Notes: generated by a model not told the origin, from the letters alone. A stretch of DNA of 64,000 nucleotides from Marivita cryptomonadis (GCF_002115725.1 NZ_JFKD01000006.1:62001-126000); one strand, 5' to 3'. Shown: positions 43,348 to 52,535, counted from the stretch's first letter. Numbers and translations are program-made.

Positions 43348-43935
43348 TTAGTTCAAAGAACCGCTGTCGGTCCGTTCCGCATCAAGCATTGCCTGCGCTT
43401 CTTCGGGCAGATCAATCTCGTGGAACGTATAGGACAGGGTGATGTGTTTCGCGAATTTCGCGTCGGTGTCGTTCATGATATCGGGATCGACAAAAAAGCT
43501 GACGGGCATCTCGACCCGTTCGCCCGGCATCAGAATCTGCTCTTCAAAGCAGAAACACGCGATCTTCGAGAAATAGAGTCCAGCGCCATAGGGCGCCACG
43601 TTGTAGCTTGCGGTCCCCGCAATTGGGCGGTCCGTTGGGTTATAGGCTTCGTAGAAGGCCAGGCCTTCTTCGCCCAGACGCAGCTCCACTTCGAGCTGCA
43701 TCGGCTTGAATTCCCACGGCATGCCGCGTTCGAGTGAGGCGTCAAAGCGCACCTTGATCGTACGGTCCACGATCTCGACGCTGCCCGCCTCGGCCACATT
43801 TGTTGTGCCACCAAAGCCGGTCACGCGGCAGAACCAATCGTACAGAGGCACCGAGGCCCATCCCAAGCCGCCCATGAAAACGACAACGGCAAAGGCCTGA
43901 AGGGCGGTCTTTTTCTTTGGATCAAGAGGTTTCAT
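43348..43935 (-). CDS. ctaG: Cytochrome c oxidase copper assembly protein CtaG (Cox11)
   Basis: A 195-residue protein with one N-terminal helix (LQAFAVVVFMGGLGWASVPLYDWFCRVTG) and a periplasmic Cox11 domain with the copper motif CFCFEEQ. It inserts CuB into subunit I. Its ATG overlaps the coxF stop (TGA at 43932-43934). Confidence 0.95.
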   Translation of the reverse strand: MKPLDPKKKTALQAFAVVVFMGGLGWASVPLYDWFCRVTGFGGTTNVAEAGSVEIVDRTIKVRFDASLERGMPWEFKPMQLEVELRLGEEGLAFYEAYNPTDRPIAGTASYNVAPYGAGLYFSKIACFCFEEQILMPGERVEMPVSFFVDPDIMNDTDAKFAKHITLSYTFHEIDLPEEAQAMLDAERTDSGSLN

Positions 43936-44096
43936 TCGCTCACCGTTGTGGTTGCCGGGGTCTCGTAATCCCCGCGGGTCACTTTGACGACCGTCAGACC
44001 GAACACGATGGCGATCAACCCCGCAAGGACCAGACCGACACCCACGTTGCGGCCATAACGGCGCTCGTGAAGTTCATGTTGCTTGGACAGGCTCAT
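43932..44096 (-). CDS. Small single-helix protein in the cta run (CoxF-like)
   Basis: A 54-residue protein, below the length cut of most ORF scans: MSLSKQHELHERRYGRNVGV, one helix (LVLAGLIAIVFGLTVVKVT) and a short tail ending TTTVSE. Its ATG (44096) overlaps the ctaB stop and its TGA overlaps the ctaG ATG, so it is tightly coupled to both. Alphaproteobacterial cta operons often hold such a small membrane protein, called CoxF in some annotations. The function is not known to me. Confidence 0.7.
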   Translation of the reverse strand: MSLSKQHELHERRYGRNVGVGLVLAGLIAIVFGLTVVKVTRGDYETPATTTVSE

Positions 44097-45034
44097 CCCC
44101 AAACCCCGATCTTATCGAGACCCGCTTCGATCAGGATCGCACCGAAATGGGCGAAGAGATAGAGCAGGGACAGTTTGAAGAACTTGCGCTCGGCCAGGAA
44201 GTTGTCCTCTTCGGACATATCTTCGTCCCGACGCCAAATCTGGACCGCGCCACGCAGGAACATAGCGTTCAGCACAACGGATGTGGCGATGTAGACCGGC
44301 CCGCCGATCGAAGTGAAACCTGCGGCAACGGCAAGGATCGCCAGTAGAACAGTGTAGACCAGAATGTGATTGCGCGTCGCGCGGCGACCGTGGGTCACGG
44401 TCAGCATCGGCACGTCGGCATTGTCGTAGTCTTTGCGCATGAACAGCGCCAGCGCCCAGAAATGCGGGGGCGTCCACATGAACGTCAGGCAGAACATGAG
44501 AACGGATTCAACGCTCACACCGCCGGTTGCCGCAGCCCAGCCGATCATCGGAGGGAACGCACCTGCCGCACCACCGATGACGATGTTCTGCGGTGTCCAG
44601 CGCTTGAGCCACATCGTGTAGATCACGACGTAAAAGAAGATGGTAAAGGCCAGCAGTCCCGCTGCAAACCAGTTCGTCGCAAGGCCAAGAAACACAACCG
44701 AGAATGCCGAAAGTGCCATGCCGATGGCAAAGGCTTCGTCGCCGGTAACTTTGCCCGCAGGGATCGGGCGGCGCTGGGTGCGCTTCATCACAGCGTCGAT
44801 ATCAGCATCCCACCACATGTTCAGTGCGCCGGATGCGCCGCCGCCAATGGCGATAAACAGGATCGCGCAGAACCCGATGAACGGGTGCACCGCGTTTGGC
44901 GCAGCAAGCAGGCCGACGAAGGCGGTGAACACGACAAGCGTCATTACACGCGGTTTCAGAAGAGCGAAATAATCGCTGAATTGCGCGTCAATTTCGGCAC
45001 TGAGCGACTGGGTGTTGATGCTTGTATCGGTCAC
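44093..45034 (-). CDS. ctaB: Protoheme IX farnesyltransferase (heme O synthase)
   Basis: A 313-residue UbiA-family membrane enzyme. The prenyl-diphosphate motif NMWWDADIDAVMKRTQRRP is intact, and about nine helices are seen. It makes heme O, the precursor of heme a. It follows ctaC after a strong hairpin. The stop overlaps the start of the small coxF-like gene. Confidence 0.96.
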   Translation of the reverse strand: MTDTSINTQSLSAEIDAQFSDYFALLKPRVMTLVVFTAFVGLLAAPNAVHPFIGFCAILFIAIGGGASGALNMWWDADIDAVMKRTQRRPIPAGKVTGDEAFAIGMALSAFSVVFLGLATNWFAAGLLAFTIFFYVVIYTMWLKRWTPQNIVIGGAAGAFPPMIGWAAATGGVSVESVLMFCLTFMWTPPHFWALALFMRKDYDNADVPMLTVTHGRRATRNHILVYTVLLAILAVAAGFTSIGGPVYIATSVVLNAMFLRGAVQIWRRDEDMSEEDNFLAERKFFKLSLLYLFAHFGAILIEAGLDKIGVWG

Positions 45035-45074
45035 GTGTGTCTCAACTGCGTTGGGTCAGATGGGCCGGTCAGGG

Positions 45075-45101
45075 GGGCGCACGCGGGGTCCGCGTGCGCC
45101 C
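45075..45101 (-). terminator. Strong hairpin between ctaC and ctaB
   Basis: GGGCGCACGCGG-ggt-CCGCGTGCGCCC: a 12-bp perfect GC stem, 8 bases past the ctaC stop. No T-run follows on the minus strand, so it may act as an mRNA stabiliser or partial attenuator that makes the subunit II message more abundant than the assembly genes. Confidence 0.6.
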
Positions 45102-45108
45102 TTTGGTC

Positions 45109-45987
45109 TTAGTTGGTCAGAAGCGTGCGGACATCGACATAGCCGCCTTCGTTCTTGGACGCTTCGAGCCACGCATCATATGTGGCCTCGCTGACCACTT
45201 TGACGGTGATCGGCATATACGCATGCGCAAGGCCGCAAAGCTCGGAACACTGGCCGAAGTAAACGCCTTCTTTCTCGGCGGTGAACCACAGTTCGGCCAG
45301 ACGACCGGGGACCGCGTCCTGCTTCACACCAAAGGCCGGAATCGTCCACGAGTGGATCACGTCCGCGCCAGTCACCTGCATCACGACGGTCTTGCCGACC
45401 GGCACGACCACGGCGGTATCTGTTGCCAGCAGGAAATCTTCCTTGCGGTAGCCTGCTTCGATCAGCTGTGCCTCGACATCTGCGGACATCCGGTTGTCGC
45501 CACCAGTGAAGGGCGAACCAATCATGTAGCCGTCATAGGCAAGGTCTTCGCCAATATACTCGTAGCCCCAGTACCACTGGTAACCGGTGACCTTGATGGT
45601 CAGGTCGCCTTCGGGGATTTCCTGCTGCTTGAACAGCACCGGCAGCGAGAACGCGCCGATGAACACGAGGATCAGGATCGGACCCACGGTCCATGCGATC
45701 TCGATCGGCGTGTTGTGGGTGAAGCTGGATGGCGTCGGGTTGGCACGGCGATTGTAGCGCACGATGCAGTAGGCGAGGAGCCCGGTCACAAAAAGCACAA
45801 TGGCGGTGATGATGATGAGGAGCATCCCATCAAGCCATTGAAGGTCGCGCGCCAGTTCGGTTGCCGCGGGTTGAAAGCCTGTTCCCCGGTCCACCGGAAC
45901 GCCAATCGTCTCAAGCGTCTGCTGCGCAAACGCCGGTGCGGCGGTGAAGGTGGTGGCCAGACCCAAGAGCAAAGATTTGAGTTGCAT
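45109..45987 (-). CDS. ctaC: Cytochrome c oxidase subunit II
   Basis: A 292-residue protein with a signal peptide ([21 protein letters not shown]), two membrane helices (~55-130) and a C-terminal CuA domain. The CuA ligands are VIHSW and [14 protein letters not shown]. It is the first gene of the run; the promoter lies in the 188-base gap shared with tldD, which contains an FNR-type box. Confidence 0.97.
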   Translation of the reverse strand: MQLKSLLLGLATTFTAAPAFAQQTLETIGVPVDRGTGFQPAATELARDLQWLDGMLLIIITAIVLFVTGLLAYCIVRYNRRANPTPSSFTHNTPIEIAWTVGPILILVFIGAFSLPVLFKQQEIPEGDLTIKVTGYQWYWGYEYIGEDLAYDGYMIGSPFTGGDNRMSADVEAQLIEAGYRKEDFLLATDTAVVVPVGKTVVMQVTGADVIHSWTIPAFGVKQDAVPGRLAELWFTAEKEGVYFGQCSELCGLAHAYMPITVKVVSEATYDAWLEASKNEGGYVDVRTLLTN

Positions 45988-46141
45988 GTCTTACCCTGAT
46001 CGGTTGCGTGTTCTGTCAAAATGCAAAGGCAGGCTAGCTTCGGCACAGGCCGACACAATCCTCCCGTTGTCTTGGGAGCGGTTAAAACCATATTCTGGTC
46101 ATCAGTTAAAGAAGCTTGCTTGCGGCAAAAACGCGCTTTCT

Positions 46142-46155
46142 TTGATCTGGATCAA
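46142..46155. promoter_or_regulatory. Perfect FNR/FnrL-type box between ctaC and tldD
   Basis: TTGAT-CTGG-ATCAA matches the FNR/FnrL consensus TTGAT-N4-ATCAA at all ten defined positions. Its centre is ~161 bases before the ctaC ATG and ~27 bases before the tldD ATG. It could make the aa3 oxidase genes respond to oxygen, or repress tldD by lying on its promoter or leader. Confidence 0.65.
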
Positions 46156-46175
46156 TTCACACCTCTGGGGGTTTC

Positions 46176-47597
46176 ATGACCGACACGTCTTTCCAACCAT
46201 TTGACACGCATCTCGATCAGGACCGCGCGCTTGCACTGTTGAAAGAGGCTGTGGCGGGGGCAGACGATGGGGAATTGTTCCTCGAACGGCGCCGATCCGA
46301 GGTGCTGGTCTTTGACGATGGCCGCGTAAAAACCGCCAGCTACGACGCGTCCGAGGGATTCGGCCTGCGCGCCGTACGGGGCGAAGTTGCTGGCTATGCG
46401 CATTCCACCGACATCTCCGAATCGGCAATCAAGCGCGCGGTCGAAACCGCACGGCTTGCGGTGGGCGAGGGGGGCGGCACGCTGGCAGACAAGCCTGCGG
46501 GCACCAATACAAAGCTCTACACTGATGCCGACCCTATTGCCGGGCACAGCTTCCCGGTCAAGGTCGACACCCTGCGCGAGATCGACGCCTTTGCCCGGGG
46601 TCTGGACCCGCGCGTCGTGCAGGTCAGCGCGACGATTGCCGCATCCTTGCAGGAAGTGGCGATCCTGCGGCCCGAAGGCACGCTGGTGTCTGACACTCGA
46701 CCCATGACCCGCGTGAATGTCAGCGTGATCGTCGAAGAGAACGGCCGCCGCGAATCGGGAACGGCAGGCGGCGGTGGGCGCGTTTTGCTGGACGGGTTGC
46801 TGGACCCGTCGGACTGGCAGGACAAGGCGCGCGAGGCAATGCGCATTGCATTGGTCAACCTTGACGCGGTGCCCGCGCCGGCAGGTGTAATGGACATCGT
46901 GCTCGGGCCGGGGTGGCCGGGCATCCTGCTGCACGAAGCGGTGGGGCATGGGCTTGAGGGTGATTTCAACCGCAAGGGCAGTTCAGCCTTTGCCGGGCTC
47001 ATGGGCCAGCAGGTAGCGGCCAAGGGTGTGACTGTTCTCGACGATGGGACGATACCAGATCGGCGCGGATCGATCACGGTGGATGACGAAGGTACACCGT
47101 CGGCCAAGAACGTGCTGATCGAGGATGGCAAGCTGGTGGGCTTTATGCAGGACCGCCAGAACGCCCGCCTGATGGGGGTTCAACCCACAGGCAACGGGCG
47201 CCGCGAGAGCTATGCCCATATCCCGATGCCACGCATGACCAACACCTACATGCTGGGCGGCGACGTGGCGCCGGGTGATATCGTGGCCGATCTCAAGGAC
47301 GGGATTTGGGCCGTCGGCTTTGGCGGCGGGCAGGTGGATATCACCAATGGCAAGTTCGTGTTCTCCTGCACCGAGGCGTATCGCGTGAAGGATGGCAAGG
47401 TCGGCGCGCCGGTCAAGGGGGCGACACTGATCGGTGATGGCGCAACCGCGCTGCAACAGATTCGCGCATTGGGCAACGACATGTCGCTCGATCCCGGCAT
47501 GGGCAATTGTGGCAAGCAGGGGCAATGGGTGCCTGTCGGGGTCGGCCAACCCACCGTCATGATCGGTGGTCTGACAGTCGGCGGGGCGCAAACCTGA
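46176..47597 (+). CDS. tldD: Metalloprotease TldD
   Basis: A 473-residue TldD/PmbA-family protein. The zinc motif HEAVGHGLEGD is visible in the middle, with GGGGRVLLDGLLD before it and the C-terminal GGLTVGGA. TldD works with TldE (PmbA) to process peptides such as microcins or CcdA; no partner is in the window. It is divergent from ctaC and ends in a clear terminator. Confidence 0.94.
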   Translation: MTDTSFQPFDTHLDQDRALALLKEAVAGADDGELFLERRRSEVLVFDDGRVKTASYDASEGFGLRAVRGEVAGYAHSTDISESAIKRAVETARLAVGEGGGTLADKPAGTNTKLYTDADPIAGHSFPVKVDTLREIDAFARGLDPRVVQVSATIAASLQEVAILRPEGTLVSDTRPMTRVNVSVIVEENGRRESGTAGGGGRVLLDGLLDPSDWQDKAREAMRIALVNLDAVPAPAGVMDIVLGPGWPGILLHEAVGHGLEGDFNRKGSSAFAGLMGQQVAAKGVTVLDDGTIPDRRGSITVDDEGTPSAKNVLIEDGKLVGFMQDRQNARLMGVQPTGNGRRESYAHIPMPRMTNTYMLGGDVAPGDIVADLKDGIWAVGFGGGQVDITNGKFVFSCTEAYRVKDGKVGAPVKGATLIGDGATALQQIRALGNDMSLDPGMGNCGKQGQWVPVGVGQPTVMIGGLTVGGAQT

Positions 47598-47625
47598 AAA
47601 AGAAACGATCCAAATCAATGATTTG

Positions 47626-47662
47626 AAAAGGTGGCAGCGGATTTGTTCGCTGCCACCTTTTT
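47626..47662 (+). terminator. Rho-independent terminator of tldD
   Basis: AAAAGGTGGCAGCG / CGCTGCCACCTTTTT with an 8-base loop: a strong stem followed by five T, starting 28 bases after the tldD stop. Confidence 0.9.
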
Positions 47663-47724
47663 GCGTTCACCACTGATTAACCAGTGAAAGACTATTCCTG
47701 TTCTTGCAAGCGGACGGAGACAGG

Positions 47725-48870
47725 ATGACCTTGGAACACACATCTTCCACTCACCCCCTACTCCCACCCACCACGGAAGACCAAAGGTTTGACTGGCTCC
47801 GTCTCTTGCGCTCGCGTCGGGTGGGGATCAGCACGTTCTACCGGCTGATGCATGATCACGGCAGCGCCTCGGCGGCGTTGGTGCATTTGCCGGACATCGC
47901 CAGCACCGCAGGTGTCGAGAATTATCAGATATGCCCCGAAGCCGTCATCCATGCCGAACTCAGTGCGGCACGGTCCTTGGGGGCGACCCTGATCTGCCGG
48001 GGTGATCCGGCCTATCCTGCACGACTGGCGGAACTGGACGATGCACCTCCCATGCTCTGGGCCATGGGGTCCGCGAAAATCCTGTCGAAACCGCAAATCG
48101 CCTTGGTTGGCGCGCGCAATGCCTCGTCCCTCGGCGGGCGTATGGCCCGCGCCTTGGCAACCGGGTTGGGCGAAGCGGGGTTTGTCGTGACCTCGGGTAT
48201 GGCGCGCGGGGTGGACACGGCGGCGCATCTGGCGGCTTTGACCACTGGCACCATCGCGGTTCTGGGCGGCGGCGTGGACGTGCTCTATCCGGCCGAAAAC
48301 ACCAAGCTGGCCGAAGACATTGTGAGCCAAGGTGGCGCTCGCATCAGCGAACAGCCGATGGGGTTGCAGCCACAGGCGCGGCACTTTCCTGCGCGCAATC
48401 GCATCATCTCGGGCATGGCCCAAGCTGTCATCGTGGTCGAAGCGGCGGCGCGTTCCGGGTCGTTGATCACTGCCCGCACCGCTCTCGATCAGGGACGCGA
48501 CGTGATGGCCGTTCCCGGTCACCCGTTTGATGCCCGGGCCAGCGGTTGCAACATGCTCCTGCGAGACGGCGCGCGGCTTGTGCGCAATGCCGAGGACGTG
48601 ATCGAAGCGTTGGCGTCGCTGGCCGAGGTGATTGATCCGCCCAGCCCCGAACTGCTACTGGCAGAGCCCTGTGGCGAGCGGCCATTGGCCGAGATCGCCA
48701 AGCTGCACCAAACAATTCTCGATCGGCTTGGCCCGTCCCCGATGGGTGAGGATCAGTTGATCCGTGATCTGGGCGCACCCTCGCGGATCGTGTCTCCGGC
48801 ACTCACCGATCTGGAGCTTGAAGGCCGCATAAACCGGCAACCCGGCGGGCTCATTTCGCGCATCGGCTGA
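47725..48870 (+). CDS. dprA: DNA processing protein DprA
   Basis: A 381-residue protein from the ATG at 47725 (GGAGACAGG before it). An N-terminal SAM-like part (~20-90) precedes the Rossmann fold (VGARNASSLGGRMARAL, TSGMARGVDTAAH, IAVLGGGVDVLYPAEN, GSLITARTALDQGRDVMAVPG). A C-terminal winged helix (~310-381, ILDRLGPSPMGEDQLIRDLG) completes the DprA layout. It loads RecA on incoming single-stranded DNA during transformation. No other competence gene is near. It is followed by topA, a common pair. Confidence 0.95.
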   Translation: MTLEHTSSTHPLLPPTTEDQRFDWLRLLRSRRVGISTFYRLMHDHGSASAALVHLPDIASTAGVENYQICPEAVIHAELSAARSLGATLICRGDPAYPARLAELDDAPPMLWAMGSAKILSKPQIALVGARNASSLGGRMARALATGLGEAGFVVTSGMARGVDTAAHLAALTTGTIAVLGGGVDVLYPAENTKLAEDIVSQGGARISEQPMGLQPQARHFPARNRIISGMAQAVIVVEAAARSGSLITARTALDQGRDVMAVPGHPFDARASGCNMLLRDGARLVRNAEDVIEALASLAEVIDPPSPELLLAEPCGERPLAEIAKLHQTILDRLGPSPMGEDQLIRDLGAPSRIVSPALTDLELEGRINRQPGGLISRIG

Positions 48871-48881
48871 CATGCGCGATT

Positions 48882-48922
48882 AAAAATTTCCAAATTTTTG
48901 ACCTTTTCCATTCATGGAAAAG
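48882..48922. promoter_or_regulatory. Two adjacent palindromes between dprA and topA
   Basis: AAAAATTT-cc-AAATTTTT (48882-48899) and CTTTTCCAT-tc-ATGGAAAAG (48903-48922), both perfect and only three bases apart, in the 211-base gap. The first may be the dprA terminator. The second, about 160 bases before the topA ATG, could be an operator or a second stem of a terminator. Confidence 0.45.
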
Positions 48923-49081
48923 CGCACCCCGATCGACCCTCTCCAGTACCCTGCCACACCCTGTCCGCGATCGGGTGCACGGTATGTCCGATTGACAATT
49001 CCCGCTTGCACCCCACCTGTGACGCCGCCATATGCGATATACCCAAGATGGTCTTGGAACGGTCAGAAAGGTCTTTTTTAC

Positions 49082-51673
49082 ATGCCAGTTGTCGTTGTCG
49101 AATCCCCGGCAAAAGCCAAAACGATCAACAAGTATCTGGGGTCCAACTACACCGTTCTGGCATCTTACGGCCACGTGCGCGACCTCCCGCCGAAAGACGG
49201 ATCGGTCGACACCGACAATGATTTCGACATGAAATGGGAGATCGCAGCCGACTCCCGCAAACACGTTGCGGCCATTGCCGAGGCGCTCAAAACCGACGAC
49301 GCGCTGATCCTCGCAACCGACCCTGACCGCGAAGGCGAAGCGATCTCGTGGCACCTGAAAGAGGCACTGACCAAACGCCGGTCGATCAAGGCCAGCACCG
49401 ATGTCAAACGGGTCACCTTCAACGCCATTACCAAGGCCGCCGTTACCGAAGCCATGGCCAATCCGCGCGACATCGACGTGCCGCTTGTCGATGCGTATCT
49501 CGCCCGTCGTGCGCTTGACTACCTCGTGGGTTTCAACCTGTCGCCGGTGCTGTGGCGCAAGCTGCCCGGTGCGCGCAGTGCGGGGCGGGTGCAGTCGGTC
49601 TGCCTGCGACTCATTGTTGAGCGCGAGATGGAGATCGAAGCCTTCCGTGCCCGGGAATACTGGTCGGTCAAGGCGCTGCTCTCGACCCCGCGCGGGCAGG
49701 AATACGAGGCGAGGCTGACCGTTCTTGCCGGTAAAAAGCTGGATCGTTACGACCTTGAGAACGAAACCCAGGCCGAGCTTGCCGTGCAGGCGATCACCAG
49801 CCGCGATCTCACAGTTCAATCGGTCGAGGCGAAACCCGGCTCCCGCAACCCATCGGCCCCCTTCATGACCTCCACGCTTCAGCAGGAGGCCAGCCGCAAA
49901 TTTGGCATGGGCGCGCGGCAGACGATGAATGCCGCACAGCGGCTCTACGAGGCGGGCCATATCACCTACATGCGGACCGATGGCATCGACATGGCCCCCG
50001 AGGCTGTGGATCAGGCTCGGGCCGCGATCAAGGATCGCTATGGCGACACGTATGTTCCCAAGACACCGCGCATCTATAAGAACAAGGCCAAGAACGCGCA
50101 GGAAGCACACGAATGTATCCGCCCTACGGAAATGGCCAAAGATGCCGCAAGCCTCAAAATCAGCGATGCGGACCAGCGCAAACTTTATGACCTGATTTGG
50201 AAGCGCACGTTGGCCTGTCAGATGGAATCGGCGCGCCTTGAACGCACCACCGTCGATGTGGGCAGCGCGGATGGACAGGTCGTGATGCGGGCCACCGGTC
50301 AGGTGGTGCTGTTCGACGGCTTCCTTCGGGTCTACGAAGAAGGCCGCGATGACGCTGTGGTCGATGATGAGGACAAGCGCCTGCCGCAGATCATGCAGGG
50401 CGAAAAGGCCGAAAAGCGCGGCATCACGCCGGATCAGCACTTTACCCAACCGCCGCCGCGTTACACCGAGGCGACGTTGGTCAAACGGATGGAAGAGCTC
50501 GGAATCGGGCGCCCGTCGACCTATGCGAGCATCATCACCACGATTCAGGATCGCGAATATGTCCGCAAGGAACAGAACCGCCTGATCCCCGAAGACAAGG
50601 GCCGGATCGTGACGATCTTCCTGCTCAATTTCTTCAAACGCTACGTGGAATACGATTTCACCGCAGCACTTGAAGACGAGCTGGACCATGTCAGCGCGGG
50701 TGAGGGGGATTACAAGGAACTGCTCGCCAAGTTCTGGCGTGATTTCTCGGTCGCAATCTCGGAAACGTCCGACCTGCGGATCACCGAAGTTCTAGACGTG
50801 CTGGACGAAGCGTTGGCGCCGCAATTGTATCCGCCGCGCGACGATGGCAGCGACCCGCGGGTCTGCCCGAAATGCGGGCTTGGCAATTTGCACCTCAAGA
50901 CATCGCGCACCGGCGGGTTTGTCGGCTGTGGCAACTACCCCGAGTGCACCTACACGCGCCCGATCGCCGGCGAAGGTGCCGAAGGCGATGAGCGGGTGCT
51001 GGGCGAAGATCAGGGTGAAGAAATCTGGCTGAAATCAGGGCGCTTCGGCCCCTATGTGCAACGCGGTGAACCGACGCCCGAGAACAAGAAGCCGCCGCGC
51101 GCCAGTCTGCCCAAGGCCAAAGGCGATTTCCTGCCCGGCTGGTCCCCCGATGACATGACGCTGGAAAAAGCGGTCACACTGCTGACGCTCCCGCGAGTTG
51201 TCGGCATGCATCCTGAAGGCGGTGACGTGAAATCGAACCTCGGTCGCTTTGGTCCGTTCATCATGCACCAGTTGCCGGACGAATCGAAACCCGTCTACGT
51301 GAATCTCAAAGACTTCCAAGATGTGTTCGAGATTGGCATGAACCGCGCGGTGGAACTGCTGGCCGAGAAACGCGCCAATCCGGGTCGGGGTCGTGGAAGT
51401 GCGGCGAAACCGCTCAAGGAACTGGGCGAACACCCGCAGGACGGCGGCATGATCGCCGTGATGGAAGGGCGCTATGGCCCCTACGTGAAGTGGGAAAAGG
51501 TCAACGCAACCCTGCCCAAGGACGTCGAACCTGATGCGGTCACGATGGATATGGCGGTTGCTTTGATCGCAGAAAAGTCCACCAAAAGCGGAGCCAAGAA
51601 AAAAGCTCCTGCCAAGAAGGCACCGGCCAAGAAACCCGCCGCCAAGAAAAAGACGGCTGCGAAGAAGTCCTGA
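49082..51673 (+). CDS. topA: DNA topoisomerase I
   Basis: An 863-residue type IA topoisomerase from the ATG at 49082 (MPVVVVESPAKAK). The toprim domain has VVESPAKAKTI and DPDREGEAISWHL; the active Tyr is in ITYMRTDGI near residue 300. A single C4 zinc module follows (CPKCGLGN...CGNYPECTY near ~650). Then come two TopA C-terminal repeats (GRFGPFIMH, GRYGPYVKW) and a lysine/alanine-rich tail of ~30 residues. It relaxes negative supercoils. The longer frame to 48914 lacks family support. Confidence 0.96.
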   Translation: MPVVVVESPAKAKTINKYLGSNYTVLASYGHVRDLPPKDGSVDTDNDFDMKWEIAADSRKHVAAIAEALKTDDALILATDPDREGEAISWHLKEALTKRRSIKASTDVKRVTFNAITKAAVTEAMANPRDIDVPLVDAYLARRALDYLVGFNLSPVLWRKLPGARSAGRVQSVCLRLIVEREMEIEAFRAREYWSVKALLSTPRGQEYEARLTVLAGKKLDRYDLENETQAELAVQAITSRDLTVQSVEAKPGSRNPSAPFMTSTLQQEASRKFGMGARQTMNAAQRLYEAGHITYMRTDGIDMAPEAVDQARAAIKDRYGDTYVPKTPRIYKNKAKNAQEAHECIRPTEMAKDAASLKISDADQRKLYDLIWKRTLACQMESARLERTTVDVGSADGQVVMRATGQVVLFDGFLRVYEEGRDDAVVDDEDKRLPQIMQGEKAEKRGITPDQHFTQPPPRYTEATLVKRMEELGIGRPSTYASIITTIQDREYVRKEQNRLIPEDKGRIVTIFLLNFFKRYVEYDFTAALEDELDHVSAGEGDYKELLAKFWRDFSVAISETSDLRITEVLDVLDEALAPQLYPPRDDGSDPRVCPKCGLGNLHLKTSRTGGFVGCGNYPECTYTRPIAGEGAEGDERVLGEDQGEEIWLKSGRFGPYVQRGEPTPENKKPPRASLPKAKGDFLPGWSPDDMTLEKAVTLLTLPRVVGMHPEGGDVKSNLGRFGPFIMHQLPDESKPVYVNLKDFQDVFEIGMNRAVELLAEKRANPGRGRGSAAKPLKELGEHPQDGGMIAVMEGRYGPYVKWEKVNATLPKDVEPDAVTMDMAVALIAEKSTKSGAKKKAPAKKAPAKKPAAKKKTAAKKS

Positions 51674-51711
51674 TGCCGTTTCGTCATGTGCGGCCAGCGT
51701 CCAGATGAAAA

Positions 51712-51746
51712 GTGTCAACTTTACCAACGATGTGTAAAGTTGACAC
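51712..51746. promoter_or_regulatory. Perfect inverted repeat upstream of scoA
   Basis: GTGTCAACTTTAC-caacgatgt-GTAAAGTTGACAC: 13-bp perfect arms 22 bases apart start to start, about two helical turns. It lies 39 bases past the topA stop and 85 bases before scoA. It lacks a T-run and is A/T-rich, so a protein-binding operator is likelier than a terminator. The regulator is unknown. Confidence 0.55.
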
Positions 51747-51830
51747 ATGCATTCACCCCATCGCGTGGCGTTGACTTAGTGGCCACGACGCGCCAAAACA
51801 GCGCTGCGTTGAACAGCGGGGAATAGTGCG

Positions 51831-52535
51831 ATGCAAAAGGTCTATGGATCGGCAAACGAAGCGCTCGAGGGCGTTCTGAAAGACGGCATGCTCATCGCAG
51901 CTGGCGGATTTGGCCTAAGCGGTATTCCCGAGCTTCTTCTCAGTGCGATCCGTGACAGCGGTGTGAAGGATCTGACCTTTGCATCCAACAATGCCGGGGT
52001 GGATGATTTCGGGATCGGCATTCTTCTGCAAACGCGTCAGGTCAAGAAGATGATCAGCTCCTATGTGGGCGAGAACGCAGAGTTCATGCGGCAGTACCTC
52101 TCGGGCGAGCTTGAGCTGGAATTCAACCCGCAGGGCACTTTGGCCGAGCGCATGCGCGCAGGTGGTGCGGGTATCCCCGGTTTTTACACCAAGACCGGCG
52201 TCGGCACCGTGATCGCCGAGGGCAAGGATCATCGCGATTTCAACGGGGAAACCTACATCATGGAAGAGGGCATCTTTGCCGATCTGTCCATCGTGAAGGC
52301 GTGGAAAGCCGACACCACCGGTAATGCGATCTTCCGCAAGACCGCGCGCAACTTCAACCCGCCCGCCGCGATGTGCGGCAAAGTCTGCATCATGGAAGTC
52401 GAAGAAATCGTCCAGCCGGGCGAGCTTGACCCTGACCACATTCACCTGCCGGGCATCTACGTGAGTCGCATCATCCAAGGCACGCACGAAAAGCGCATCG
52501 AACAGCGCACAACACGCCCGAGGCCGGCAGCCTGA
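51831..52535 (+). CDS. scoA: 3-oxoacid CoA-transferase subunit A
   Basis: A 234-residue SCOT/AtoD-type subunit (MQKVYGSANEALEGVLKDGM, GGFGLSGIPELLLSAI with the glycine-rich CoA-binding motif, KTGVGTVIAEGKDHRDF). It transfers CoA from succinyl-CoA to acetoacetate or a related 3-oxoacid. The C-terminus ends RPRPAA. The partner subunit scoB is 1.1 kb downstream, with the LOV gene between them. Confidence 0.93.
   Translation: MQKVYGSANEALEGVLKDGMLIAAGGFGLSGIPELLLSAIRDSGVKDLTFASNNAGVDDFGIGILLQTRQVKKMISSYVGENAEFMRQYLSGELELEFNPQGTLAERMRAGGAGIPGFYTKTGVGTVIAEGKDHRDFNGETYIMEEGIFADLSIVKAWKADTTGNAIFRKTARNFNPPAAMCGKVCIMEVEEIVQPGELDPDHIHLPGIYVSRIIQGTHEKRIEQRTTRPRPAA

Noticed and set aside
42237..43442. 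401-codon plus-strand frame over surf1/ctaE
   Set aside because: Covers the antisense of two well-supported membrane-protein genes and is rich in charged residues typical of such shadows.
48851..50689. 612-codon frame antisense to topA
   Set aside because: The plus strand encodes an intact topoisomerase I; the antisense product has no domain likeness and arises from codon bias.
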